A stretch of DNA of 64,000 bases, taken from positions 59,135-123,134 of the forward strand of contig JABIAY010000016.1 in assembly GCA_018653085.1 (NCBI GenBank), given 5' to 3'. Every line of letters begins with the position of its first letter. Position 1 is the first letter of the stretch. The position numbers were made by a program, and so were the translations under genes. Of this stretch, positions 15,617 through 28,756 are shown piece by piece. A model generated the notes under the pieces. That model was not told the DNA's origin, did no database searches, and was given only the letters and a program-made list of their open reading frames with translations. The DNA is from Nitrospina sp. GTDB lineage: Bacteria; Nitrospinota; Nitrospinia; Nitrospinales; VA-1.

Positions 15617-17233
15617 ATGGAAAAAATCCCTCCTTCTTATTTTAAAGTTCCCTGGATCGCTGGTGCGGGCCTGCTGATGATTCTGCTCGTTGCATACTTC
15701 CCCGTTCTTCAGAATGGGTTCATCTGGGACGATGACCGCCACTTAACTGATAATCCTTTTGTAACCAATTTTGATGGATTAAAACCCCTCTGGCTGGATG
15801 TGCGGTCTACCCAGCAATATTATCCGCTGATTTCCACCAGCTTTTGGATGGAATACCGACTCTGGGGTTTGGATCCTTTGGGATACCATATTGACAACGT
15901 CCTGCTCCATGCCATGAATACCATCGTTCTATGGCGCATTCTGGTTTTTTTAGGTGTTCCTGCCGCATGGCTGGTTTCCGCGGCTTTTGCTCTTCATCCC
16001 GTTCATGTTGAATCGGTGGCCTGGATCACAGAAAGAAAAAACTTACTTTCAGGGTTTTTCTATCTTTTATCGCTATTCACCTTCCTGCGATTTTATTTTC
16101 CCGGACAATCGGTTTTCTCCGATAAAAATCCGGTTAAAGATCGATCTGCTGTACTTTATGGCATCTCATTATTTTTCTTCATTTGTGCGCTTTTTGGCAA
16201 AAGCATTACCTGCACCTTACCCGCAACGATTCTTCTGCTTTTCTGGTGGAAACAAAACCGCATCGATCTGAAAATTATCCAGCTCATGGTGCCTTATTTT
16301 GCGGCCGGGCTCGGTTTCGCCACTCTGACCATTTGGCTGGAAAAAGTAAACGCAGGAGCCTTAGGACCTGAATGGGATTATTCTTTCTGGGACCGGTTTC
16401 TAATCGCCGGTCGGGCTCTGTGGTTTTATGTCGAAAAATTTATTTGGCCGTCTCCGCTTATCTTTACCTACCCCATGTGGGAAATTGATGCCTCGGTCTG
16501 GTGGCAATATCTTTACCCCGCAACATTTTTGCTTTTAATTCTAATTTTATGGGTCCTTAGAAAAAAAATCGGCAGGGGTCCCTTGACCGCGATTTTATTT
16601 TTTGCCGGCACAATTCTTCCGGCTTTGGGATTTTTTAATATCTACTACATGCGATTTTCATTGGTCTCGGACCATTTCCCCTATCTCGCCTCAATCGGAA
16701 TCCTGCTCGGCGTTGCTGGCGTAATGACCCGCCTGACAGGGAAAAACCTGCCGGTATTTGCCGTTTTGCTTTTACTGGCCCTCGGACATTTAACCTGGAA
16801 GCAGATTCCTGTTTACAAGAATGACTACAACCTGTGGAGTGATACGATACAAAAAAATCCCAATGCCTGGATGGCTCAGTACAATCTTGGCAATGTTTTC
16901 ATCGCCGAACAAAAAATCGAAAAGGCCATGCACCATTACCGGAAAGCGCTTCGAATCAAACCAGACTTTCCCCGGGCTCTTTACAACCTGGGCAATGCTC
17001 TGCTGACTCAGGAGAAAACCGGAGAAGCTATTATTCAATACCAGGCCGTGATTCGCATCAAACCCGGCTTTGTCGATGTCTACAATAACTGGGGGGTAGC
17101 CCTGCTCATGGAAGGAAAAACTCAGGAAGCGATCACCCGGTTTCAAAAAGCTCTCGAACTAAAACCGGATTTTGCCGACGCCCGAAACAATCTCAAAATC
17201 GCGCGGAGTACCTCCGCTGGTAAATTGCAATAG
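15617..17233 (+). CDS. Polytopic membrane protein with C-terminal TPRs (TMTC / glycosyltransferase-like)
   Basis: About ten hydrophobic helices occupy residues 10-400, opening with a periplasmic loop carrying WDDDRHLTDNP. The acidic motif and the HPVHVESVAWITERKN segment are typical of the TMTC/PMT-like O-glycosyltransferase superfamily. Three TPR units follow at about 415-530 (AQYNLGNVFIAEQKIEKAMH; YNLGNALLTQEKTGEAI; YNNWGVALLMEGKTQEAI). It probably transfers a sugar from a lipid carrier to a protein or other acceptor outside the membrane; the acceptor is unknown. ATG 15617 is preferred over an upstream ATG at 15590. It is the only plus-strand gene in a block of minus-strand RNA and replication genes. 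Confidence 0.8.
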   Translation: MEKIPPSYFKVPWIAGAGLLMILLVAYFPVLQNGFIWDDDRHLTDNPFVTNFDGLKPLWLDVRSTQQYYPLISTSFWMEYRLWGLDPLGYHIDNVLLHAMNTIVLWRILVFLGVPAAWLVSAAFALHPVHVESVAWITERKNLLSGFFYLLSLFTFLRFYFPGQSVFSDKNPVKDRSAVLYGISLFFFICALFGKSITCTLPATILLLFWWKQNRIDLKIIQLMVPYFAAGLGFATLTIWLEKVNAGALGPEWDYSFWDRFLIAGRALWFYVEKFIWPSPLIFTYPMWEIDASVWWQYLYPATFLLLILILWVLRKKIGRGPLTAILFFAGTILPALGFFNIYYMRFSLVSDHFPYLASIGILLGVAGVMTRLTGKNLPVFAVLLLLALGHLTWKQIPVYKNDYNLWSDTIQKNPNAWMAQYNLGNVFIAEQKIEKAMHHYRKALRIKPDFPRALYNLGNALLTQEKTGEAIIQYQAVIRIKPGFVDVYNNWGVALLMEGKTQEAITRFQKALELKPDFADARNNLKIARSTSAGKLQ

Positions 17234-17259
17234 CTTTACCTGGCAAACAATAATTTATC

Positions 17260-17375
17260 TCGGCTTAACAAGCGAGCCACTCGGCATGGAGCCAGCGCAC
17301 AATATCTTCATCTCGCGCCCAACCGTGCCCTCAGTTCAACACGCTATTGCACTCTGCCCCTCCGGCGAGGAGTGG
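17260..17375. repeat. Interspersed repeat (type 3 with degenerate end module)
   Basis: GCCACTCGGCATGGAGCC (17275-17292) is a diverged end module, followed by ATCTCGCGCCCAACCGTGCC and CACGCTATTGCACTCTGCCCC, parallel to 15135-15190. Confidence 0.65.
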
Positions 17376-17420
17376 GGAACTGAAGGGGAGAGTTTTTGCA
17401 AACTCCCCCCACGGGTAGTG

Positions 17421-17497
17421 TGGTGCGCCCAGCAGGACTCGAACCTGCGACCTACGGTTCCGCAAACCGTCGCTCTATCCAGCTGAGCCATGGGCGC
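17421..17497 (-). tRNA. tRNA-Arg (GCG)
   Basis: Cloverleaf on the minus strand with acceptor GCGCCCA, anticodon stem ACGGT/ACCGT enclosing TTGCGGA (anticodon GCG), T-loop GTTCGAGTC and encoded CCA. It reads CGC and CGU if modified. It lies between the TPR membrane protein gene and the DUF2155 lipoprotein gene. Confidence 0.93.
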
Positions 17498-17524
17498 ATA
17501 ATTGGGTGATGACCCGATTAAAAG

Positions 17525-18130
17525 TCAGGATACATCAATGGGTATGTAATCCATCAACTGCAGAGCAAAAACATCGTGCTCGAATGCATACATCGTGGGA
17601 TATTTAGCAAAAGCCCACCCTGTATAAAGGGTCTTGCCGTTTTGTTCAACCACTAATTGAACCGCCGGATTGGTCAGTTCATTTCCGCTTGATGTATAAG
17701 CTTCCTGGCTCATAACAAAATTGGGCAAAAACGGCCCCACTGTAACCCTGATTCCCGAATCTTCCAACTCAAAACTGGAACCCAGGGTAATAGTTTTCAT
17801 TTCGTTGCGTTCTTCGTCTGTCTTATTCTTGACCAACAGCTTGACCGCTTTCCACTTGCCTTCTACTCCAGCGGGAACAACAACCCCCCGTTCTATTTTC
17901 ACCTTTTCCTGAACATCGGGGTGGTCTCCTGTCACCGGGCTACCATAACTTTCAGAAGCCCCGGCCTGCTGGAGAGGTTTTGATCGAGACCCTTCAAACT
18001 GGGAAACATTCAGTTTGTTTATATCCGTCGCAGGCAGGTTGGCGATATCTTCCTTGCTGTCATAGGTACAACCTACGAATAAGGACAGAGCCACCACCCA
18101 CCAAACTTTGTTATTAATTAAACGTACCAA
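17525..18130 (-). CDS. DUF2155 domain lipoprotein
   Basis: A short basic start is followed by a hydrophobic segment and the lipobox LFVGC, so it is a lipoprotein. The mature part is a linker then a DUF2155-type domain: GKWKAVKLLVKNK, GSSFELEDSGIRVTVGPFLPNF, and the ending WAFAKYPTMYAFEHDVFALQL. The function of the domain is not known. A longer reading from an ATG at 18172 would start inside a repeat copy (AACCAGCGTAACGCTGG). The TTG at 18130 has a GAGG Shine-Dalgarno 9 nt upstream and gives a conventional signal peptide, so it is preferred. It sits between tRNA genes. Confidence 0.8.
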   Translation of the reverse strand: MVRLINNKVWWVVALSLFVGCTYDSKEDIANLPATDINKLNVSQFEGSRSKPLQQAGASESYGSPVTGDHPDVQEKVKIERGVVVPAGVEGKWKAVKLLVKNKTDEERNEMKTITLGSSFELEDSGIRVTVGPFLPNFVMSQEAYTSSGNELTNPAVQLVVEQNGKTLYTGWAFAKYPTMYAFEHDVFALQLMDYIPIDVS

Positions 18131-18146
18131 AACTCTTATCCTCGTT

Positions 18147-18250
18147 AGTAACCAGCGTAACGCTGGACCCAAAGTGCAATGGCTCGTTCAGCCGCCTATA
18201 CCACTTGCTAGCCAAATAAAGCGACGGCACACTGGCCCTACGCCTAGTGG
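18147..18250. repeat. Interspersed repeat (type 1, full copy)
   Basis: Starts with the hairpin CCAGCGTAACGCTGG, runs through GCTCGTTCAGCCGCCTATACC and GCCAAATAAAGCGACGGCAC, and ends GGCCCTACGCCTAGTGG (18234-18250). It directly precedes the tRNA-Ser(GCT) CCA end. Confidence 0.75.
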
Positions 18251-18253
18251 AGG

Positions 18254-18344
<91 letters not shown>

Positions 18345-18349
18345 ATATA

Positions 18350-18510
18350 TATGTCTTTATCCTGCGCCCAACCGGCGAGCCGCCGGTGGCTGTGATATCC
18401 TCTTCGTCAGCTTTCATGCCCCGAAGGGGTAAAATCACAATATTTCTATCTTGCGCCCAACTATTCTCTCAGCCCAACGGGCTATTGCCAGTTGGCCCCA
18501 CGCCGAGTGG
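18350..18510. repeat. Interspersed repeat modules between two tRNA-Ser genes
   Basis: Includes GGCGAGCCGCCGGTGGC (about 18373-18389), the TGCCCCGAAGGGGTAA hairpin (18417-18432), a type-3 segment (GCGCCCAACTATTCTCTCAG) and the end module GGCCCCACGCCGAGTGG (18494-18510). Confidence 0.75.
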
Positions 18511-18513
18511 AGG

Positions 18514-18599
18514 TGGCGGAGGGAGTAGGATTCGAACCCACGGTACTTTCGTACAACGGTTTTCAAGACCGCCGCCTTAAACCACTCGGCCATCCCTCC
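18514..18599 (-). tRNA. tRNA-Ser (TGA)
   Basis: Class II tRNA with acceptor GGAGGGA, anticodon loop CTTGAAA (anticodon TGA), long variable arm with TACGAAAGTA, T-loop GTTCGAATC and encoded CCA. It lies 75 nt downstream of the serS stop codon, in the same orientation, and is probably processed from a shared transcript. Confidence 0.95.
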
Positions 18600-18673
18600 T
18601 GAATATTATGGACCCGCCTATATTTATCTACTTGCAAGTGAATGTCAAGCGGACTGTTTCTGTCTTTAATACG

Positions 18674-19951
18674 CTATAGCTTTAAAGTTTCCTGCCCATG
18701 CATATAGGGACGCAAAACTTCCGGTATCATAACTGTTCCATCTTCCTGCTGGTAGTTTTCGAGCAGGGCCACAAACAATCTGCCGGCCGCCAGACCTGAT
18801 CCGTTCAAAGTGTGGACAAATTCCGGTTTGCCGCCGGTACGTTTTTTACAGCGTATCCGGGCCCGTCGGGCCTGATAGTCGGCAAAATTACTGCATGACG
18901 AAATTTCCCGGTAAGTATCTTGACTGGGAAGCCACACTTCAAGATCATAAGTTTTGGCGGCGGAAAAACCCAGATCACCGGCACACAGTTCCACCACCCG
19001 GTAATGCAGATTAAGTTTCTTAAGGATCGATTCGGCATTTTCGACCAATTTCTCAAGCTCTGCGGAAGACTCTTCAGCTCGGCTGAATTTGACCAGCTCC
19101 ACCTTGTCGAACTGGTGTTGCCGAATCAGTCCCTGCGTGTCTTTGCCATAGGACCCCGCCTCTCTCCTGAAGCAAGGAGTGTAGGCGGCATAACAAATGG
19201 GTAACGATTCCTCTTCCAGAATTTCATCGCGATGAAAATTGGTAACAGGAACTTCTGCAGTAGGGATAAGGTATAAAGGGTCATCGCGGGTGGCAAATAA
19301 CTCTTCTTCGAATTTAGGCAACTGCCCAGTGCCCAGCATGCTCTCTTTGTTGACAAGGAACGGAGGATACAATTCCTGATAACCATTCTCCCGGGTTTGC
19401 ACATCGATCATGAAGTTAATCAACGCACGCAACAATCCGGCCCCCTGACCCTTGTATACCGCGAACCGGGCTCCAGAAATTTTTGCGGCTCTTTTTAAAT
19501 CGATCAGACCGAGTTGTTCCCCGACTTCCACATGGTTTTTTGGTTTGAACGCAAACTCCGGTTTCGTTCCCCAATCGCGCACCATTCGGTTGGCGCTCTC
19601 ATCTGCACCATCCGGGATAGAATCGTCAGGAGTATTTGGAATGCCAAGCAACTTCTCCTGGACCTGTTGTTCCCAGGCCTGGATTTTATCATCCAGCTCT
19701 TTGATGGATATGTTAATGGTTTTGACCTCTTCCATAAGATTGGAAGCGTCTTGTCCTTTTTGTTTGAGTTGGCCAACTTCTGCTGAAAGTTTTTTCTTTT
19801 TATTTTTCAGTAGCTCGGACTCCTGAAGTCCTGACCGCCGATCCTCTTCGGGTTTGAGCAGTTCGTCCAGTTCTTTAAAGTCACCGCCCCGACGTTTGAG
19901 GCGGGTTTTTACCGCTTCTGGATTTTCACGAATGGTTTTTAAGTCGAGCAT
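18674..19951 (-). CDS. serS: Seryl-tRNA synthetase
   Basis: This class II synthetase charges tRNA-Ser with serine. The N-terminal antiparallel coiled-coil arm that grips the long variable arm of tRNA-Ser covers about residues 27-100 (rich in K, E and Q). The catalytic core has motif 2 ([24 protein letters not shown]) and the motif 3 region ([20 protein letters not shown]). The 425 residues are standard. Its ATG overlaps the TGA of the upstream lipoprotein gene by one base (TGATG), suggesting coupling. Two tRNA-Ser genes follow it and a third lies a little further down. Confidence 0.97.
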   Translation of the reverse strand: MLDLKTIRENPEAVKTRLKRRGGDFKELDELLKPEEDRRSGLQESELLKNKKKKLSAEVGQLKQKGQDASNLMEEVKTINISIKELDDKIQAWEQQVQEKLLGIPNTPDDSIPDGADESANRMVRDWGTKPEFAFKPKNHVEVGEQLGLIDLKRAAKISGARFAVYKGQGAGLLRALINFMIDVQTRENGYQELYPPFLVNKESMLGTGQLPKFEEELFATRDDPLYLIPTAEVPVTNFHRDEILEEESLPICYAAYTPCFRREAGSYGKDTQGLIRQHQFDKVELVKFSRAEESSAELEKLVENAESILKKLNLHYRVVELCAGDLGFSAAKTYDLEVWLPSQDTYREISSCSNFADYQARRARIRCKKRTGGKPEFVHTLNGSGLAAGRLFVALLENYQQEDGTVMIPEVLRPYMHGQETLKL

Positions 19952-20796
19952 CAGGGGTTCTTTTTCATCCTTTGTTCAATGCCTACCAGTTTCATTTTGA
20001 GTATGGCAGGGTAGATATAACGCCCTTCCAGGGACTTGAACCGGTTGTATGCTTCTTGCAGGTGCCCTTCTTCTTCCAGGCAGGAGGCGACAACAAAATC
20101 CATATCTTCTTTAAAGCGACTATCCGAATATTCCAGAGTAAAGTGCCGGTATTGCTCCCTCGCTTCGGGGCACCGGCTTAGCGTATAAAGAACTTCTATA
20201 ATTTTAAATTTGCTTTCTTCTGCCCAGGAACTGTCAGGATAGTTTTCCAGTAAAATATTCAGTTCCACCAAGGCCTGCTCGTAGTTTTGCTTTTTATAGT
20301 AAATAGAGGCAATGCGGTATTGATGATCGCTACCTTCATTTTCGTTTTTATAGTGATTGATTAAATTCTGGTATTCGATAATGGCCTGATCATAATCCTT
20401 TAAACCAAATTCAGCGATTTCCGCAATATATTTTTGTGTGGGATAACTGAACGGTCCCATGCGATTCATTTGCAGGACTTCCTGAAAATAAATAAGGGCC
20501 CGTGTACTGTTGTTCAGGCTGAAATGATGGATTTCACCAAGGCGAAACAGGGCTTCTTCTGCCTGCGTCCCGGAGGGATGATTTTTCAGCACCTCATTGA
20601 ATATCTCGATAGCGCTGTGGTTGCGACCTTGAACCCATTCTTCATTTGCCTTCTGAAGAAGGGGGTCCACTTGTTCCGAACAGGAAATTAAAAAAAACCA
20701 GCAAAAAATTCCTGCCGCGATTTTGGTCCAACCTGAGCTTGTTGCATCCCGATTAGATTGTATTGGCATAGGCTTGCCAGAAATCATCGCATCCAT
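19951..20796 (-). CDS. TPR lipoprotein (BamD/YbgF-like)
   Basis: A signal segment ends in the lipobox FFLISCS near residue 39, after which the protein is made of TPR units (for example [37 protein letters not shown]). The spacing resembles outer-membrane assembly lipoprotein BamD or the YbgF TPR domain, about 240 mature residues. It probably sits at the outer membrane as a scaffold. The gene lies 12 nt downstream of gyrA and overlaps serS, so it is embedded in a replication/translation operon with no functional tie visible. Start codon choice is uncertain among in-frame ATGs at 20796, 20787 and 20769. Confidence 0.75.
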   Translation of the reverse strand: MDAMISGKPMPIQSNRDATSSGWTKIAAGIFCWFFLISCSEQVDPLLQKANEEWVQGRNHSAIEIFNEVLKNHPSGTQAEEALFRLGEIHHFSLNNSTRALIYFQEVLQMNRMGPFSYPTQKYIAEIAEFGLKDYDQAIIEYQNLINHYKNENEGSDHQYRIASIYYKKQNYEQALVELNILLENYPDSSWAEESKFKIIEVLYTLSRCPEAREQYRHFTLEYSDSRFKEDMDFVVASCLEEEGHLQEAYNRFKSLEGRYIYPAILKMKLVGIEQRMKKNP

Positions 20797-20808
20797 AGGT
20801 GGGAGGGT

Positions 20809-23226
20809 TTATTCAACCAGTTTTTCGATGCTGACTACCTGATTGCCTTCCCCGATGCCCACCAGGCGAACTCCCTGGGTATTTCGGCCTATCACAGATA
20901 TTTCGTTGACCCGCATGCGCACAATATTGCCGTTGGAGGTGATGACCAGAAGCTGGTCTGTTTCCTCTACCTGTTGCACGCCCACCACGGTTCCTATTTT
21001 TTCATTACAACGGATGGTCATAACGCCCAATCCGCCCCGTCCTTGTACCGGATACTCTTCCATCCGGGTTCTCTTGCCATAACCTTTTGAAGTTACCGTA
21101 AGAAATTTGTTTCCGGGCTGGACAATTTCCGCCCCAACCACCCGATCTTCCTTCTTGAGACGGATGCCGCGAACTCCCCTGCCTGTACGGCCAATGGGCC
21201 GCACTTCCTTTTCAGAAAAACGAATGGAAAATCCTTTTTCAGTAGCGAGCAGTATATCGCTTTCTCCGTCACACAGTTCCGCACCGATGACCCGGTCTCC
21301 CTTATCAGTCGTCAACCCGATAATACCTCCCTGTCGGGGTTTGCTGTAAGCCATTAAGGAAGTTTTTTTAACGATGCCGCGTTCTGTGGCAACCATGACG
21401 AATTTATCTTCTTCAAATTCCCTGACTGAAAGGATGCTGGCAATGGACTCGCCGGGTTGGAGGCGCAAAAGATTTGCAATGGATTTTCCTTTGGCAATCC
21501 GGCTCACATCAGGAATGGCGAAAACTCTCAACCAGTGAATTTTTCCGATACTGGTAAATATCAGGAGATGACTCAGCGTTGAGGCGATGAAAAGTTTTTC
21601 GACAACATCTTCTTCTTTGAGGTTCATCCCCCGAATGCCTTTGCCGCCTCTTTTTTGCGCCCGGTAATTATCAACCGTTTGGCGCTTGATATAACCGCTT
21701 CGGGTATAGACCACCACCGCATCTTCATCGGCAATGAGATCTTCAATATCAATATCGCTTTCATCCGTCTCCGCGATTTCTGTGCGTCGCTCATTACCAT
21801 ATTTATTTTTAATTTCTATCAGCTCTTCCTTGATGATGCTGAGCTTGACTTCTTCGTGAGCAAGAACATTTTGTAGTTCTTTAATTCGTTTTCGAGTTTC
21901 TTCCAAATCTTCAATTATTTTTTTCCGTTCCAGCCCAGTGAGACGTTGCAGTCGCATTTCAAGAATAGCTTTGGCCTGGATCTCCGACAGCCCAAATTGG
22001 GCCATGAGCCCATCGCGCGCGGTGGTCGGGTCGGTCGCCTGGCGGATAAGCTGGACCACTGCATCCAAATTATCAAGCGCGGTGGTTAATCCTTCGAGGA
22101 TATGCTCTTTCTCACGCGCCTTATTTAAGTCAAACTCGGTCCTTCGGGTTACCACTTCTTTGCGGAAAAGAACGAAGTGGTGCAAAAACTCTTTCAGGTT
22201 GAGAACCTTGGGCTGTTGGTTTACCAGAGCTAAAAGGATAACTCCAAAGGTATCCTGGAGCTGGGTATTTTTATAAAGGGAGTTCAAAACCACCTGACCC
22301 ATGATCCCCTTTTTCAGTTCCACCACAACACGGATCCCTTCCCGATCCGACTCATCCCTCAAGTCAGAGATCCCTTCCAATCGCTTGTCTCTCACCAGTT
22401 CGGCGATTTTTTCCACCAGCTTGGCTTTGTTGACCTGAAACGGCAGTTCATTGATGATAATGCGCTCCCGGTCTCCTTTTTCCATCGGTTCAATTTCAGC
22501 ACGCCCTCGCATCCGGATGATTCCTCTGCCGGTTTTATAGGCGGCTCTTATTCCGCTTCTTCCCTGTATGATTCCCCGGGTGGGAAAATCAGGGCCTGGA
22601 ACAAGCGCCATAAGATCTTCCACCGTACAATCGGGGTTATCCACAATATGAACCGCAGCATCGATAATCTCAGTCAGGTTATGTGGGGGAATGTTGGTTG
22701 CCATTCCCACAGCTATTCCAGACGAACCATTGACCAACAGTTGCGGAAAACTTGCCGGCAAAACAGAAGGCTCTTTCAGGGAGTCGTCATAGTTTGGGGT
22801 AAATTGAACGGTGTCTTTGTCTAAATCCCGGAGGAGCTCACTGGTGATTTCTTCCATGCGGATTTCTGTGTAACGCATGGCGGCGGCAGAATCTCCATCT
22901 ATCGAACCAAAGTTCCCCTGACCATCGACCAGAGGGTGTCTTAAAGAAAACTCCTGTGCCATGCGGACGATGGTGTCATAGATCGCCTGATCCCCGTGAG
23001 GATGATATTTACCCATTACATCACCAACTATACGGGCAGACTTCTTATAGGGTTTGTTCGAGACGTTTCCGGTTTCATACATCGCAAAGAGGACACGGCG
23101 ATGGACCGGTTTCAATCCGTCCCGGACATCCGGCAGGGCACGACCAATGATTACGCTCATCGCGTAATCAAGGTACGAACTTTTCATCTCATCATCTATA
23201 TTGATCGGAGTGATCGTTTCCGGCAT
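20809..23226 (-). CDS. gyrA: DNA gyrase subunit A
   Basis: GyrA breaks and rejoins DNA with its catalytic tyrosine (Y119 in [11 protein letters not shown]) and introduces negative supercoils with GyrB. The full breakage-reunion domain and the six-bladed C-terminal domain with a GyrA-box variant (QKRGGKG) are present in 805 residues. In the quinolone-resistance region the sequence is [12 protein letters not shown]: position 80, equivalent to Ser83 of the Escherichia coli enzyme, is Gln, while the Asp equivalent to Asp87 is kept (D84). It is 64 nt downstream of gyrB, giving the order dnaA-gyrB-gyrA. Confidence 0.98.
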   Translation of the reverse strand: MPETITPINIDDEMKSSYLDYAMSVIIGRALPDVRDGLKPVHRRVLFAMYETGNVSNKPYKKSARIVGDVMGKYHPHGDQAIYDTIVRMAQEFSLRHPLVDGQGNFGSIDGDSAAAMRYTEIRMEEITSELLRDLDKDTVQFTPNYDDSLKEPSVLPASFPQLLVNGSSGIAVGMATNIPPHNLTEIIDAAVHIVDNPDCTVEDLMALVPGPDFPTRGIIQGRSGIRAAYKTGRGIIRMRGRAEIEPMEKGDRERIIINELPFQVNKAKLVEKIAELVRDKRLEGISDLRDESDREGIRVVVELKKGIMGQVVLNSLYKNTQLQDTFGVILLALVNQQPKVLNLKEFLHHFVLFRKEVVTRRTEFDLNKAREKEHILEGLTTALDNLDAVVQLIRQATDPTTARDGLMAQFGLSEIQAKAILEMRLQRLTGLERKKIIEDLEETRKRIKELQNVLAHEEVKLSIIKEELIEIKNKYGNERRTEIAETDESDIDIEDLIADEDAVVVYTRSGYIKRQTVDNYRAQKRGGKGIRGMNLKEEDVVEKLFIASTLSHLLIFTSIGKIHWLRVFAIPDVSRIAKGKSIANLLRLQPGESIASILSVREFEEDKFVMVATERGIVKKTSLMAYSKPRQGGIIGLTTDKGDRVIGAELCDGESDILLATEKGFSIRFSEKEVRPIGRTGRGVRGIRLKKEDRVVGAEIVQPGNKFLTVTSKGYGKRTRMEEYPVQGRGGLGVMTIRCNEKIGTVVGVQQVEETDQLLVITSNGNIVRMRVNEISVIGRNTQGVRLVGIGEGNQVVSIEKLVE

Positions 23227-23290
23227 TCAAATACCTTTCTATTCTCCGGGTAAAGCCCGGCGCGGTGATATGCTTCTTTGGTTCTCTTGC

Positions 23291-26118
<2,828 letters not shown>

Positions 26119-27471
26119 TTATCCTTTTTCAATAAGGTCTATAATTTCTTGGATGGATACTGCTAACTCTTTGCTTTCTTTGATTAATCCGGATATCTTT
26201 TTGCAGGAGAAAATAACGGTGGTGTGGTCTTTGCCGCCAAACTGCCGGCCGATTTCAGGGAGCGAGGATTTGGTGTGTTCCCGACACAAAAACATGGCTA
26301 TTTGCCGAGGTGTGGAGATGTCGCGGGTGCGTCTTTTAGACTTGATATCTGAGACCTTGATATCGTGGTATTTGGCCACAGATTTAATGATATTTGTGAT
26401 AGTAAAGTGCTTGTTTTTGTCCAAAGTAAAGTCTTTCAATACCTCTTCAGCTAATGCCAGGTCAAGCTTCCGGTGAGTGAAAGAGGAAAAAGCAATTACT
26501 CGAAGCAAAAAACCCTCCAACTCACGAATATTGGATTTTATATTGCTAGCGATAAAGATAGCGACATCCTGGGGAACAACTTTTTGATGGAAGTCCGCCT
26601 TCTTGTATAAAATGGCGACTTTCGTTTCTAGGTCGGGGGCATTGATATCCGCGACCAGCCCAGACTCAAACCGGGAGCGTAGCCGCTCCTCCATATTGTG
26701 AATATCTTTAGGATACCTGTCGCTGGAAATGACGAGCTGTTTATGAGACTCGTAAAGGGTGTTGAAGGTATAAAAAAACTCTTCCTGGGTTCTCTCTTTC
26801 CCTGCAATAAACTGAATGTCATCGACCAGTAAGACATCCAGAGGTCGGTATCTTTTCCGAAAAAACGGCATTTTGTCTTTTTTGATGGACTCAATGAGGT
26901 CAACAGTAAAGCTTTCGGCTGAAATATACCGAACCCGGGATCCGGGGTGGTTCTCACAAATTTTGTTTCCTATGGCGTGCAGGAGATGCGTTTTACCCAA
27001 TCCTACTGCCCCGTATAGAAATAAAGGGTTGTAAGCCATAGCTGGGTGATCAGCAATAGCTAAGGCCGCCGCATGGGCAAACTGGTTGCTTGATCCAACC
27101 ACGAAATTTGAAAAACTATACTTGGGATTGAGAGAAGAGACGACCGGGGGAAAGGAGCTTTGACCGGGCTCAATAGCCGGGGTTTCCTGACCTTCTTTTT
27201 CGTGTTCCGTTTGGGCTATTTTTTCAGTTTCTATGCAAAAGTCTACAAGAATCGGTTTTTCCGTTACAGACTTTAAAGTAGTTTCGATCAGGTCCCGGTA
27301 GTTCTCTATGAGGCATTTTCTATAAAACTGATTTGGAACCGCGATGGTCATTAAACCATCATCAAGAGTTCTCGGATAGGTGGGCGAAAACCAAGTGGAG
27401 TAGCTTTCGGGGAGTATTTGCTCCTCAATTTTTTCTAAACACTTTTTCCAAAGGGTTTCTTTGGCTTCCAT
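26119..27471 (-). CDS. dnaA: Chromosomal replication initiator protein DnaA
   Basis: DnaA binds 9-mer boxes at the origin and melts DNA. Domain I (LWKKCLEKIEEQILPESYSTWF), a short linker, the AAA+ domain with Walker A GAVGLGKTHLL and Walker B VLLVDDIQFIAGKE, and the C-terminal DNA-binding domain with signature GRQFGGKDHTTVIFSCKKI are in order. The ATG at 27471 (MEAKETLW) starts domain I properly; an in-frame ATG at 27552 would add 27 hydrophobic residues that do not belong to the family. It heads dnaA-gyrB-gyrA on the minus strand. Confidence 0.97.
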   Translation of the reverse strand: MEAKETLWKKCLEKIEEQILPESYSTWFSPTYPRTLDDGLMTIAVPNQFYRKCLIENYRDLIETTLKSVTEKPILVDFCIETEKIAQTEHEKEGQETPAIEPGQSSFPPVVSSLNPKYSFSNFVVGSSNQFAHAAALAIADHPAMAYNPLFLYGAVGLGKTHLLHAIGNKICENHPGSRVRYISAESFTVDLIESIKKDKMPFFRKRYRPLDVLLVDDIQFIAGKERTQEEFFYTFNTLYESHKQLVISSDRYPKDIHNMEERLRSRFESGLVADINAPDLETKVAILYKKADFHQKVVPQDVAIFIASNIKSNIRELEGFLLRVIAFSSFTHRKLDLALAEEVLKDFTLDKNKHFTITNIIKSVAKYHDIKVSDIKSKRRTRDISTPRQIAMFLCREHTKSSLPEIGRQFGGKDHTTVIFSCKKISGLIKESKELAVSIQEIIDLIEKG

Positions 27472-27977
27472 AGTTTCCAGAAACAAAAATGAGTTATAAG
27501 GGGGAAAATTGGCGTTCAATATATAAAATAAGCACTCTAAAAGCAACCTCAAAAACCTGGAAAGAGATCAAAGCTCTCCAACATCAGCATTAACAAAAGT
27601 TTTCCAAGTAAGTTTTTTTACCTGCGCACTTTAAAAAGTATCTGCCTCAAGGTTTTCCCGCAACACTTAATTTTTAAAGTATAAAAATCTCACCGTTCCA
27701 GTGGTTTAGGTGGTCTGTACCTTGTTCCCGATTACATGAGTAGGAAGACTTGTTGAAGATTTGCTTAGGGATCTTTTTTTAAAGAGAATTTTGAGTCAAT
27801 ATGGGTTTCCAGTATATCATTTCAAATCAGGCCTATTAGTTCTTATTTTATTCCTAAGCTTTTGACGATCACTAATTTAAAATCACTCCTGCCCAAAAGT
27901 TGCGAGCCGGACATTGCCCGCTCGGGTGAGATGGGAGCTATTGTGGCTATCCCTCAGTAGGATTTTAAGCGCTGTAA
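27472..27977. other. Non-coding stretch upstream of dnaA
   Basis: About 500 bp without a convincing gene. It is AT-rich, must hold the dnaA promoter, and has no perfect DnaA box that I could find. T-runs occur at 27613-27619 and 27773-27780. Confidence 0.4.
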
Positions 27978-28173
27978 GGGGAGCTGAAACAACCCGAATG
28001 GTTAACTTTAGACCCTTCTCAGCCCAAATTGTATCGACTTGATTCCTTATTATATGGACTCTATCGCAACAGCCTAGGCGGGTTTGAAATTTACCCAACG
28101 GGATTGGTTATCGCTGGGGGATAAGGTTGTGGCGACTATTTATTATCAGAAAGACGTGATTGCCGGCACTTAA
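27978..28173 (+). pseudogene. Possible degraded coding remnant
   Basis: The frame beginning GELKQPEWLTLDPSQPKLYR at 27978 stays open for 49 codons, reading through LYRLDSLLYGLYRNSLGGFE to a stop near 28125. A second frame then continues with protein-like composition (DKVVATIYYQKDVIAGT) to a stop at 28171-28173. No start codon or Shine-Dalgarno serves either part. The pattern fits the 3' end of a gene broken by frameshift, but the family is not recognised and chance is possible. Confidence 0.3.
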
Positions 28174-28177
28174 AAAA

Positions 28178-28624
28178 TCAGCCTGAAAAGTCTGCGATGA
28201 TTTCCCGGATTTGTGAAACTACGATTTTTATACTCAGAGGTTTGGTGATGATTCCGTTCATTCCAGACTTTAAATACGTTTCATGATCGCTTTGCTCATT
28301 GTTTGCGGTCATGGCTATGATGGGAGTAGGCGGACGGGATGGTTGCGAAGTTTCGAATTCCCGGATTTTAGCTGTGGATTCCAAACCGTCCATGACAGGC
28401 ATATGGATATCCATCAAGACAACATCAAACGAGGCTTCTTTAAAAGCTTCAAAAGCCTGGAGCCCGTTTTCGACGGAAACGATATCGTGACCCCGCCTTT
28501 TTAATAATTTTGTTGCTAAAGCAAGGTTAACTGCTGTGTCATCCGCGACTAAAATTTTTAGAGGGGGGCCAAGATCTTTTTTTTTGTCAGCGGGCTTTGA
28601 GTTTTCAGCGTCCGGACCATTCAT
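28178..28624 (-). CDS. Stand-alone response regulator receiver protein
   Basis: After a charged N-terminal tail of about 22 residues comes one CheY-like receiver domain: KILVADDTAVN with the acidic pair, phospho-acceptor Asp in VVLMDIHMPVMDG, conserved Thr/Ala in IIAMTAN and Lys in GIITKPLS. There is no output domain. The MDIHMPVMDG and LSI features are typical of receivers from hybrid histidine kinases, so it may act within a phosphorelay. No kinase is adjacent. Divergent from etfB. Confidence 0.9.
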   Translation of the reverse strand: MNGPDAENSKPADKKKDLGPPLKILVADDTAVNLALATKLLKRRGHDIVSVENGLQAFEAFKEASFDVVLMDIHMPVMDGLESTAKIREFETSQPSRPPTPIIAMTANNEQSDHETYLKSGMNGIITKPLSIKIVVSQIREIIADFSG

Positions 28625-28693
28625 AGCATCTATTATGCCCAGCAGGGCTGAAATTGCAAAAGGAAATTATCCGTGTGGCTCGATATTGTAGTT

Positions 28694-28722
28694 TTGCATA
28701 ACGGCCCTCTCTGAGATAATAT
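28694..28722 (+). promoter_or_regulatory. Possible sigma-70 promoter of the etf operon
   Basis: TTGCAT (28694-28699) and TAATAT (28717-28722) are 17 nt apart, about 35 nt upstream of the etfB ATG. Both hexamers match the consensus only partly. Confidence 0.35.
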
Positions 28723-28756
28723 TAAAGCTGCAAATAAACTTAGGGTTGAATGAGTC

